This document shows positions 1-5,464 of a stretch of DNA of 5,464 bases, one piece after another (position 1 is the first letter of the stretch; each line of letters opens with the position of its first letter). Made by a program: the position numbers and the translations under genes. The stretch lies in contig JANYBY010000086.1 in assembly GCA_025360565.1 (NCBI GenBank), positions 1-5,464 of the forward strand, read 5' to 3'. The notes below the pieces were generated by a model, which saw only the letters and a program-made list of their open reading frames with translations, ran no database searches and had not been told where the DNA came from. This DNA comes from Bacteroidota bacterium. Lineage in GTDB: Bacteria; Bacteroidota; Bacteroidia; B-17B0; Aurantibacillaceae.

Positions 1-347
1 TACAATTAAATGGTATAGGTGCCGCTTACGCAAAACGCATTTTAAAATACCGATCGCTGCTTGGTGGTTTTGTAAATGCCGAACAATTAAAAGAGGTGTA
101 TGGTTTTACCGAGGAGCTTTACGAAAAAATAAAATCGCAAATCACAGTGAACGCAGGGGCCATTAAAAAAATAAATCTGAGTAAGGATGATTTTAAAAGC
201 ATAAACAAACACCCCTATTTAAGTTACGAACTTACCAAAAGTATTTTTGATTGGAAACGCAAGACTAATATTACTAAGGATAATATTGCCGGTATTATTA
301 ATGATAATGCGCTGTTGCAAAAGCTGATACCTTATTTGGAGTTTTAG
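1..347 (+). CDS. helix-hairpin-helix (ComEA-like) protein, 3' end only
   Basis: The frame is open from base 3 to the TAG at 345-347, giving the last 114 residues; the start lies left of the window. The visible sequence opens with LNGIGAAYAKRILKYR, a classic helix-hairpin-helix with the GIG hairpin, followed by GGFVNAEQLKEVYGF, the usual continuation in ComEA-type HHH pairs. A second, degenerate HHH copy follows (KINLSKDDFKSINKHPYLSY, then a basic helix), in which HPYLSY replaces the GxG hairpin. HHH modules bind the DNA backbone without sequence specificity. In Bacteroidota such proteins often carry several HHH copies and their role (DNA uptake, repair or other) is mostly untested. A GTG at 96 is not the start, because the upstream coding clearly belongs to the same HHH fold. 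The family is secure; the specific function is not. Confidence 0.88.
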   Translation, partial: QLNGIGAAYAKRILKYRSLLGGFVNAEQLKEVYGFTEELYEKIKSQITVNAGAIKKINLSKDDFKSINKHPYLSYELTKSIFDWKRKTNITKDNIAGIINDNALLQKLIPYLEF

Positions 348-370
348 GTAAAATGTCTCGGTTAAAAATT

Positions 371-531
371 TGGGCGCCTGCCCCTAAAGCAGAACATGCC
401 TGTTAATTTACTGCCTGCATGTTCGCTTCAGGAGCACCGGGCTGTCGCTACTCGCTTTTTGCCCCGCCTCTCGAATATTTGCGAAACGGTGTGGCAAAAG
501 AGCTCAAACAGGCCGCTCCATCCCTGGCGCA
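371..531. repeat. GC-rich structured intergenic element, Bacteroidota dispersed-repeat type
   Basis: Seen in the sequence: this stretch is visibly more GC-rich than the AT-rich DNA around it and folds as a multi-branched unit. GCGCC at 374-378 can pair with GGCGC at 526-530 and close the element. A first hairpin spans 383-432, with GAACATGC (392-399) against GCATGTTC (417-424), extended by AAGC/GCTT and CCT/AGG. A second long imperfect hairpin spans 431-519, with GGAGC (431-435) against GCTCC (515-519) and TTTTGCC (457-463) against GGCAAAA (493-499). From memory, many Bacteroidota genomes carry intergenic copies with the blocks CGGGCTnTCGCTAC and ATCCCTAACGC; here they read CGGGCTGTCGCTAC (438-451) and ATCCCTGGCGC (520-530). 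The function is unknown: it could be a structured RNA, a transcription terminator or a mobile non-coding repeat. It sits between the HHH gene and the first lipoprotein gene. Confidence 0.6.
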
Positions 532-601
532 GTTCCGTGTTTTTATTTATCCAAAATGGTTTTGTATATTTATATAAGTAAATACAATTTAAAAAAAGTA
601 A

Positions 602-1123
602 ATGAGCAACACCCTTAAAACACTTTCAGTAAGTTTAATAATTGCAGTAGTAATTTTCAGCTGCCAAAAAAAAGCAGATACGCCAACGCCCGATCCGGTG
701 GCTGCAGCAACGGGCAGCACTCCTCATTTAAATAAAGTAATTGCAAAAGTAAATAATATTGATTGGACGGTGTATTGCACCAGCGATGCCAGCTGTGCCA
801 TTACAGTTTCAAAATTTGGCACAAGTTATTTGTTGTTGGGGCAATCATCCTTTACGGCGCCCTATTCTTCTTTGAGTTTAAATTTTACTTACACAACCGG
901 TATTTTAACTTTGGGGCAGGTAAGTAATAAGGCCGGGCATTTTGTTGACCCTAACGCCATCAACTTTACCGCAAAAACCGGCACCATTAATATTACAACT
1001 ATGGATACATTGGCCGGCGGTGTATTAAATAAATTTGCGGCCACCTTTAGTTTTAAAACCGATACTATAGGCGGCGTTTCAAAACAAATTACAAATGGGG
1101 TTATTGATTATATAAAGCCGTAA
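602..1123 (+). CDS. small secreted lipoprotein, DUF6252-like
   Basis: This encodes 173 residues from ATG 602 to TAA 1121-1123. A hydrophobic signal (LSVSLIIAVVIFS) ends at Cys21 in the context IFSC, a type-II signal peptidase site, so the mature protein should be a lipidated envelope protein starting CQKKAD. A Pro/Thr/Ala-rich linker follows (residues about 25-40), then one beta-rich domain. Its layout is KVIAKVNNIDWT at the start, GTINITTMDT in the middle and FAATFSFKTDT with ITNGVIDY at the end. This order (AKVNGxxW, then GxINIT, then GTFSF, then TNGxFDY) is what I recall for DUF6252-like proteins of Bacteroidota, whose function is unknown. The leader is A-rich (AAAAAAAGTAA) and has no Shine-Dalgarno site, as usual in the phylum. 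TTTG at 561-564 with TACAATTT at 583-590 is only a weak promoter match. The next gene follows after 30 bases. The lipoprotein call is strong and the family call is moderate. Confidence 0.85.
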   Translation: MSNTLKTLSVSLIIAVVIFSCQKKADTPTPDPVAAATGSTPHLNKVIAKVNNIDWTVYCTSDASCAITVSKFGTSYLLLGQSSFTAPYSSLSLNFTYTTGILTLGQVSNKAGHFVDPNAINFTAKTGTINITTMDTLAGGVLNKFAATFSFKTDTIGGVSKQITNGVIDYIKP

Positions 1124-1128
1124 AAAAT

Positions 1129-1136
1129 TAAATTTG
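1129..1136 (+). promoter_or_regulatory. Bacteroidota-type -7 promoter element before the P460 gene
   Basis: TAAATTTG matches the Bacteroidota sigma -7 consensus TAnnTTTG exactly. A possible -33 TTG lies at 1104-1106, 22 bases upstream, inside the end of the preceding gene. A start of transcription about 7 bases downstream would leave a leader of roughly 10 bases before ATG 1154. This suggests that the cytochrome gene can be expressed apart from the lipoprotein gene before it. The motif is short and AT-rich, so chance occurrence is possible. Confidence 0.4.
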
Positions 1137-1153
1137 CGAACCCAAAATAAAAA

Positions 1154-1642
1154 ATGAATAAAAATATTTTTAGAGTAAGCGCCATTTTTATTTTTAGCAC
1201 TTCGGTATTTTATGTTTCGTGTAAAAAAAACAAAACCAATCAAGATCTATACAACGAATGCAAATTGGCCGATTTAACCTTTTATAAAAGTAAAGATACT
1301 ATTTACGATGCAAAAGGTGGCAGCCCACATGGCAACTTTAAATTAAAATTTAATTCTAAAGCCGTTGCTTCATTTGGTAACGACGGTAAACTGCCGGTTG
1401 GCCAAAATTTTAACGATGGGGCTTTAATTGTAAAAGAAGTTTACAGCGGCGCCGAATTAATTTTATATGCCGTAATGAAAAAAGACAGCAAATCAAAATA
1501 CGGTGCAAATAAATGGTTGTGGGCCGAGTATAAACCAAATGGCGATGCTGCATATAACGTTGCCGAACAAGGTAAAAGCTGCACAAGCTGCCACTCTACG
1601 GGTATAGCAAGAGACTTTATAAGATCTTTTGATCTGCACTGA
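1154..1642 (+). CDS. cytochrome P460-family c-type haem lipoprotein
   Basis: This encodes 162 residues from ATG 1154 to TGA 1640-1642. An N-terminal hydrophobic segment ends at Cys23 (FYVSC, then KKNK), a plausible lipoprotein signal with an unusual Tyr at -3. One CxxCH c-type haem site is present (CTSCH, Cys143-Cys146-His147), close to the C-terminus as in cytochrome P460. The blocks before it fit the short P460 family of Bacteroidota: SPHGNFKLKFN (57-67), GKLPVG (78-83), FNDGALIVKEVY (86-97) and KWLWAEY (120-126). Known members of the wider family oxidise hydroxylamine or bind NO through a haem cross-linked to lysine. Lys94 in IVKEVY sits where I recall the cross-linking Lys70 of the Nitrosomonas protein, but the active-site Glu96 seems to be replaced (see findings). 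The product is expected to be membrane-anchored on the outside of the inner membrane or at the outer membrane. The family call is good; the substrate is unknown. Confidence 0.85.
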   Translation: MNKNIFRVSAIFIFSTSVFYVSCKKNKTNQDLYNECKLADLTFYKSKDTIYDAKGGSPHGNFKLKFNSKAVASFGNDGKLPVGQNFNDGALIVKEVYSGAELILYAVMKKDSKSKYGANKWLWAEYKPNGDAAYNVAEQGKSCTSCHSTGIARDFIRSFDLH

Positions 1643-1884
1643 TGGCATTTTTCTAAACTTATTTAAAACCTTCAAGGTTTTTGGGATGATGTGGAAAAAC
1701 CTTGAAGGTTTTCGGGATGCGGTGGCGCAAAACCTTCAAAGTTTTTTTTGATGCCACGAGAAAACCTTGAGGGTTTAGGCGGAAAACGGCCTTTGCAGGC
1801 AAAAAAACCGCGCCTAACTTTTAAACAATTTGCACACAAGTTTTGCACAATTAAACCAATTATTTTTCCTAAATCATTTAAAAC
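1643..1884. other. intergenic region between convergent reading frames
   Basis: No open reading frame looks real here. The left part carries the tandem palindromes (1665-1776), listed separately. To their right, AGGC-GG at 1777-1782 can pair imperfectly with CC-GCCT at 1808-1815, forming a weak hairpin. After that come short direct repeats of TTGCACA (1830-1836 and 1844-1850, 14 bases apart). Transcription from the cytochrome gene runs in from the left, and the doubtful minus-strand ORF would run in from the right, so terminator-like structure is expected here. Confidence 0.5.
1665..1776. repeat. four tandem short palindromes, ~32-bp period, alternating orientation
   Basis: Four copies of an A4CCTT-n-AAGGT4 palindrome are present: AAAACCTTCAAGGTTTTT (1665-1682), AAAAACCTTGAAGGTTTT (1695-1712), AAAACCTTCAAAGTTTT (1729-1745) and AAAACCTTGAGGGTTT (1761-1776). 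The central base alternates C, G, C, G, so successive copies are in opposite orientation. Their centres lie about 31, 33 and 32 bases apart. The spacers share a GATG core: GGGATGATGTGG, GGGATGCGGTGG and TTGATGCCACG. The last two copies have mismatches. Each unit can form a 6-7 bp stem followed by T residues, so together they may help end transcription from the cytochrome gene that stops 22 bases upstream. It is not a CRISPR, because units and spacers are too short and the spacers resemble each other. Confidence 0.75.
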
Positions 1885-1925
1885 CTACGCATTGACGTAG
1901 CTATCACCTACGTCAATACGTAGGT
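1883..1925 (-). terminator. strong hairpin, possible terminator or operator
   Basis: ACCTACGCATTGACGTAG (1883-1900) and CTACGTCAATACGTAGGT (1908-1925) form an 18-bp stem with a 7-base loop and one mismatch (C1890 opposite A1918). In RNA read from the minus strand that mismatch becomes a G-U pair, so the stem would be unbroken, and it is followed by a short run of four T (TTTTAAATGATTT). This makes a minus-strand terminator more likely than a plus-strand one, although the T run is weak. Each arm is itself nearly palindromic (CTACG..ACGTAG), giving four CTACGT-like half-sites, so a protein-binding site is a real alternative. The stop codon of the minus-strand ORF (TAG, 1885-1887) lies inside the stem. 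Confidence 0.5.
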
Positions 1926-2148
1926 GTTTTACTAAAATTAACAGCCGCTTGTAAATTTTTGCGAAGGGTTTGCAGTAACTTTTATCGTTACTAACTTGAA
2001 ATATAAAACACGCCATCTCTATAAATTCAATGGCCATAAGGCCTGCAGCCTGATCGTGATCTTTCAAATAATTTGTTGAAGGAGGATAAAACAAAAAAAG
2101 CAACTCGGCCCTCAATTTTGCTATTTCCTGATCATGAGGAGAGAGCAA
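1885..2148 (-). CDS. doubtful small hypothetical protein or gene remnant
   Basis: This minus-strand frame encodes 87 residues if it starts at the TTG complementary to 2146-2148. The frame is open back to about 2169, but no ATG or GTG lies between the upstream stop and residue 38, the first internal Met (AAGLM). I do not recognise a family. The residue make-up is protein-like: a charged helix (EIAKLRAELLFLFY), a mixed segment (KDHDQAAGLMAIEFIEM) and a basic helix (AKIYKRLLILVKHLRID), suggesting a small helical protein. The last 12 codons are encoded by the 1883-1925 hairpin. No TAnnTTTG promoter is visible upstream on the minus strand, and its 5' end abuts the promoter region of the large gene on the other strand. 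It may be a truncated gene that lost its true start, or a chance ORF. Confidence 0.3.
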   Translation of the reverse strand: MLSPHDQEIAKLRAELLFLFYPPSTNYLKDHDQAAGLMAIEFIEMACFIFQVSNDKSYCKPFAKIYKRLLILVKHLRIDVGDSYVNA

Positions 2149-2182
2149 AAAGCAACTAATTTTTTTTATTCATTTATTCCTC

Positions 2183-2190
2183 TACTTTTG
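2183..2190 (+). promoter_or_regulatory. Bacteroidota-type -7 promoter element of the large secreted-protein gene
   Basis: TACTTTTG fits TAnnTTTG exactly. No clear TTTG -33 element is visible at the usual distance, where the DNA is a T-rich run. Transcription would begin near 2196-2198, leaving about 17 bases of A-rich leader (AATAAAAATAAA) before the ATC at 2214. This limits where translation can start: any start left of about 2197 would be outside the transcript. Confidence 0.4.
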
Positions 2191-2213
2191 AAACTCTTTT
2201 TAATAAAAATAAA

Positions 2214-5200
2214 ATCAAAAAGTTTCTAATATTAATTTTATTATTCAATGCCTTACATGGCTTTTCTCAATTTATTTTGGGTGACCGGGTATTGCAAAGT
2301 ACAGTTAACCCCATTAACCCCAATGCGCCTGCCTCTTCCGACCCTGAAATTAACCGCGTAATATCTATTGTAAATACGGTTGAAACAAAAAATAATTTTC
2401 TCGATCAGCTAAACCCCGACTCAAATGTGAGTTTGCCTTTTGGCATTATAAAACAAATTGGCGCTGTGCGCTATGTTATTGCAATCGATTCACTCCACTT
2501 TAAACCCGAGGGCGCATTTTTTAGCGCGTATGCCGCGTTGGACTTCCCGGGAACGTTAACAAAGTTGGCTTTCAGAGCAAGTAACATAAAATTTAATCCT
2601 CAAGGGGTTATTGCCGGTAATCAGGCAAAACTATTTCTTGCTAGCAATCATACAATAAGTATAAACCGAAACGTAACATTAAAATTATTAGGCAATGGGC
2701 AAAATTGGGTAGAGTGGGATTGCAACGGCTTTAAAGCAATTAATCTTCAGGGAAATTTTGTTTTTAAAAAAGGCATATTGTTGCCCGATGAAACGCAAAC
2801 TTCTGAAAATGAGGTAACCGCCTCATTTCAAATTTACACAAAAAATTTGCACGAATTTGTTACAACGGTCAACGTTACACCATTTAAAATAAACGGATTG
2901 GATGACTGGGGATTTAAGGTTACAAACGCCGTTGTGGATATGAGTGAATTAAGTAACGCAAGCACAATGGTTTTTCCGGAAGGATATAATAACCCAAACA
3001 TTCCAAAAACTGAAATGTGGACAGGCTTTGCCTTACAATCTTTACTTGTAAAACTGCCTACTGAAATTGCAAAAACAGGAAAAAAAACTGAGGTGTTGGC
3101 AAAAAATATTTTAATTGATAATATGGGCATAACAGGATTGTTTCAGGTAAATAATGTTTTTAAATCCGACGAAGGAAACCTGGGCGGTTGGGATTTTTCA
3201 ATAGATGAATTGGGAGCCGGATTTATTTGTAACCAACTAACAAGCGGACATTTAAAGGGAACGGTAAATATACCTATAGTAGATAGTTCACAAGCGTTGC
3301 AGTATATTGCCGATGTAAATTACAACCCGATTTCAAAAAACGTGAATTATAATTTTGTAATTAAACCTGAGTCTAATTTAAGGTTTAAAGTTTTTTCGGC
3401 AACTGTAAATTTAAATAGTAATTCATACATCAGCGTTGCAAAAACAAACGGTATTTTTAAGCCCGTAGCAAATTTGAATGGATATATTTCTTTTGACAAT
3501 TCTAAATTTCATTCAAATGGTGGGGCGCTGGCGTTTCAGAATCTGACAATTATTTCAGAAGCCCCATACATTACAAATGGTGTTTTCACCCTGCATAATA
3601 TTAATGGCTCGCAAAGCAGATCAGGCAATTATCCGGTAAGCGTTGATGATATTATTTTTGGAATTAATCAGGGTGCGCCCGTTCTGGGTTTCAATGTAAA
3701 ATTGAATTTAACCGAAATGACCTATAATACCCTTACCATTGGGACTAATATTTTATTAAAAGGAAAAATAGAAACAAGAGAACAATATTATGGTGGAGAA
3801 AACAGACAGCCCGGTGTTACAATTACCAAGCAGAGATGGAGCTTTGATAAGGCTATAATAAATGGTGCGAGCGTAAATATTGAAACATCTCCATTCACTT
3901 TAAAAGGAAACATTTTATTTAACGATAATCATCCAACTTATGGAAGCGGATTTTTTGGAACGCTTGACCTATCCATCAAAAAAATATTGGAAGAACCTGT
4001 AGGAATTAATGTGGGATTTGGGAGCAAAGAAAACTATAAATTCTTTTTTCTCGACGCAAAAATTCCGGCGCGATATATTATTCCAGGTACACCAATTGGA
4101 TTATCGCAAATTATCGGCGGATTTTACTATCACATGAAGCCAAATAAAAGCACCGAGACTGAAATGATCACGTTGAATCAAAGTTTTAGCAGTGTTTCAG
4201 GCAACGCTTTAACATATGTGCCAACTCCAACAATTTCACTCGGCATAAAAATGGGAGCTACCGGAGAATTTATTTTCAACGAAGCAGTATGTAACGGTGA
4301 TTTTTTATTGGACATTAATTTTACTAACTCCGGCGGGCTGGGTTTAATAAATCTTGCAGGAAACCTTTACTCAATGGCAAAAATTGCGAATAAATTTAAT
4401 GCGCCTATAAAAGGAAGATTGGTAATGACATTTGATCCTCAAACCAAAACATTTGATGGCTTGGCACAAATAAACATGAGCTTACTTCAGGTTATTAGTG
4501 GATCAGGATATTTAAAAGCGCATTTTGACCCAAGCATTTGGTATGTATGTGCAGGAAAACCTTCAGCGCCAAATAATATAAAATTTTTAAATGTTGCTGA
4601 GGCTCCTTCCTATTTTATGACAGGCAATTCAATTGAGTCGGCCTTACCGCCACCCGGTTCTTTGCCAAATACCTCAGAAAGAAACTTAGCGCTTCTACAA
4701 AACGGAAGTGGATTTTGTGCAGGGGCAAAAGTACACTCAAGTTTTAATAGAACTTTTGGATGGAGTTTTTTTAATGTTTCGGCAGATTTTAATTTTGATT
4801 TAGGATTTGATTTAATGATGAGGGATTATGGCGAACGTGCAACTTGTTCCACTACGAATGAAAAGATAGGTTTGAATGGAAGATTGGCACAGGGAGATGT
4901 GTATTTGTTCTCAAATCTTAATGTTTGGATCAATGGCACCCTTAAAATTTTACCAAATTGCCCCAATACATGGAGTACGCACGCTTTTTGCGGAGACGGT
5001 CATTGTTGCTGCGTTTCAGTTACCTTGCCATGCATATTTAATGAGGATTTTTCGTTTCCTGTTTTTGAATCGAGCTTTTTCGCAAGAGTTTCCGCAAAAA
5101 TACCAAAACCCCTTTATTTTTCGGGAACAGTAAGTTGTCCATACAATATTTTTGATAAAATCAGAGGCGATATTGGTATAAATTTTAGTTATGGTACAAA

Positions 5201-5222
5201 CTGTGATCCCGTTCCAAATTAA
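2214..5222 (+). CDS. large secreted protein of unknown function (non-ATG start)
   Basis: The frame gives about 1002 residues to TAA 5220-5222. I place the start at ATC 2214-2216, because the codons after it read KKFLILILLFNALHGFSQ: a basic end, a hydrophobic core and the FSQ cleavage context common in Bacteroidota. No ATG or GTG exists in this frame upstream, and the first TTG (2277) would cut the signal peptide off. The mature protein is long, beta-rich and rich in Asn, Gly and aromatics, with no transmembrane segments and no enzyme motif I can name. Recurrent blocks include LDFPGTLTKLAFRASNIKF (about 109-127), WDFSIDELGAGF (about 326-337) and a closing ARVSAKIPKPLYFSG stretch. The last 90 residues hold eight Cys: 916, 926, 931-933, 940, 975 and 997. 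From memory, this resembles very large uncharacterised Bacteroidota proteins that precede a fibronectin-III-type protein. The next gene overlaps the stop codon (TAATG), so the two are probably coupled. Export is well supported; function is unknown. Confidence 0.8.
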   Translation: MKKFLILILLFNALHGFSQFILGDRVLQSTVNPINPNAPASSDPEINRVISIVNTVETKNNFLDQLNPDSNVSLPFGIIKQIGAVRYVIAIDSLHFKPEGAFFSAYAALDFPGTLTKLAFRASNIKFNPQGVIAGNQAKLFLASNHTISINRNVTLKLLGNGQNWVEWDCNGFKAINLQGNFVFKKGILLPDETQTSENEVTASFQIYTKNLHEFVTTVNVTPFKINGLDDWGFKVTNAVVDMSELSNASTMVFPEGYNNPNIPKTEMWTGFALQSLLVKLPTEIAKTGKKTEVLAKNILIDNMGITGLFQVNNVFKSDEGNLGGWDFSIDELGAGFICNQLTSGHLKGTVNIPIVDSSQALQYIADVNYNPISKNVNYNFVIKPESNLRFKVFSATVNLNSNSYISVAKTNGIFKPVANLNGYISFDNSKFHSNGGALAFQNLTIISEAPYITNGVFTLHNINGSQSRSGNYPVSVDDIIFGINQGAPVLGFNVKLNLTEMTYNTLTIGTNILLKGKIETREQYYGGENRQPGVTITKQRWSFDKAIINGASVNIETSPFTLKGNILFNDNHPTYGSGFFGTLDLSIKKILEEPVGINVGFGSKENYKFFFLDAKIPARYIIPGTPIGLSQIIGGFYYHMKPNKSTETEMITLNQSFSSVSGNALTYVPTPTISLGIKMGATGEFIFNEAVCNGDFLLDINFTNSGGLGLINLAGNLYSMAKIANKFNAPIKGRLVMTFDPQTKTFDGLAQINMSLLQVISGSGYLKAHFDPSIWYVCAGKPSAPNNIKFLNVAEAPSYFMTGNSIESALPPPGSLPNTSERNLALLQNGSGFCAGAKVHSSFNRTFGWSFFNVSADFNFDLGFDLMMRDYGERATCSTTNEKIGLNGRLAQGDVYLFSNLNVWINGTLKILPNCPNTWSTHAFCGDGHCCCVSVTLPCIFNEDFSFPVFESSFFARVSAKIPKPLYFSGTVSCPYNIFDKIRGDIGINFSYGTNCDPVPN

Positions 5223-5464
5223 TGCGTAAAAAGATAAAAATATTAAACCTTTTTGTTATTTGTGTTTTAAACATGAACTCGCAAAGCATTGTACAGATCT
5301 ATGAAAAACATTTTATAAAGGATAAAAAAGTGATATTTAGAATTTCTCCTGCCGACAAAAAAACGTATGAAACATGGCAGAAATCTTATTTAAAAGTTAC
5401 ACGGTTTGAAGTACAAAACGCGAATCTTGTAAATGAGAAAGTAATCGAAAATAAATTAATATGT
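5222..5464 (+). CDS. secreted protein, possible fibronectin-III-like partner, 5' end only
   Basis: ATG 5222-5224 shares one base with the preceding stop (TAATG), a layout typical of translational coupling. The frame stays open for 81 codons to the window end. The N-terminus, MRKKIKILNLFVICVLNMNS followed by QSIVQI, is a good signal peptide with cleavage probably near the NSQ. The mature start includes KKVIFRISPADKKTYETWQ and then YLKVTRFEV. This resembles the first strands of fibronectin type III units in large Bacteroidota secreted proteins (from memory, pattern VxLRWxPxxxxxWxxxxxYGYxLER), but the match is partial and only one repeat is visible. It most likely works with the large protein encoded before it, at the cell surface or outside the cell. 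That a coding gene is present is close to certain; the domain call is tentative. Confidence 0.8.
   Translation, partial: MRKKIKILNLFVICVLNMNSQSIVQIYEKHFIKDKKVIFRISPADKKTYETWQKSYLKVTRFEVQNANLVNEKVIENKLIC

Noticed and set aside
396..581. 61-codon plus-strand ORF (start MPVNLL)
   Set aside because: It lies almost wholly inside the GC-rich hairpin element; its residue mix (PLHPWRSS) is unlike a folded protein, and reading through the stems explains the open frame.
1493..1675. Minus-strand ORF of 60 codons
   Set aside because: It is antisense to the CxxCH end of the cytochrome P460 gene, whose plus-strand reading has clear family motifs.
1665..1776. CRISPR array
   Set aside because: Repeats are only ~17 bp palindromes, spacers are ~14-16 bp and similar to each other, and no cas gene is in the window.
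2277..2279. TTG as the start of the large gene
   Set aside because: It would remove the signal peptide encoded just upstream in the same frame and lies far from the promoter and A-rich leader.
2248..2361. ATG at 2248 as an alternative start
   Set aside because: It is in a different frame and ends at TAA 2359-2361 after 37 codons.
2834..3130. Minus-strand ORF of 98 codons
   Set aside because: It lies entirely within the large secreted-protein gene; low-complexity Ser/Phe/Val composition is typical of antisense readings of AT-rich genes.
4876..5133. Second plus-strand ORF of 85 codons
   Set aside because: It is an out-of-frame reading inside the cysteine-dense end of the large gene, which continues without interruption in its own frame.

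Overview
The window looks like chromosomal DNA of a Bacteroidota bacterium, probably of the sphingobacterial/chitinophagal or flavobacterial type. It is AT-rich and its genes have A-rich leaders without clear Shine-Dalgarno sites. There are two good matches to the Bacteroidota -7 promoter element TAnnTTTG. Two small lipoproteins carry Cys-Lys/Gln-rich mature ends, and the protein families are ones I associate with that phylum. This assignment is inference from style and family content; no marker gene is present.

Layout, left to right. (1) Bases 1-347 hold the 3' end of a helix-hairpin-helix (ComEA-like) gene. (2) Bases 348-601 are non-coding and hold a GC-rich, strongly folded element (about 371-531) that resembles a dispersed intergenic repeat of Bacteroidota. 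(3) Bases 602-1642 hold two small lipoprotein genes on the + strand: one of the DUF6252-like type and one short cytochrome P460-family protein with a CxxCH haem site. (4) Bases 1643-1884 form an intergenic region with four tandem palindromes at about 32-bp spacing. (5) Bases 1883-1925 form an 18-bp-stem hairpin that overlaps the 3' end of a doubtful minus-strand ORF (1885-2148). (6) Bases 2214-5222 hold a very large secreted protein of unknown function, about 1002 residues. Its reading frame includes a textbook signal peptide, but the codon where ATG is expected reads ATC. (7) From 5222 to the window end a second secreted protein begins, its ATG overlapping the previous stop (TAATG), and may be a fibronectin-III-like partner.

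The most interesting part is the secreted pair at the right end: a large beta-rich protein with a cysteine-dense C-terminal region, translationally coupled to a second exported protein. I cannot give it a function. The two lipoproteins probably act at the cell envelope and may be co-expressed, although the second appears to have its own promoter. No tRNA, rRNA, transposase or CRISPR array is visible.
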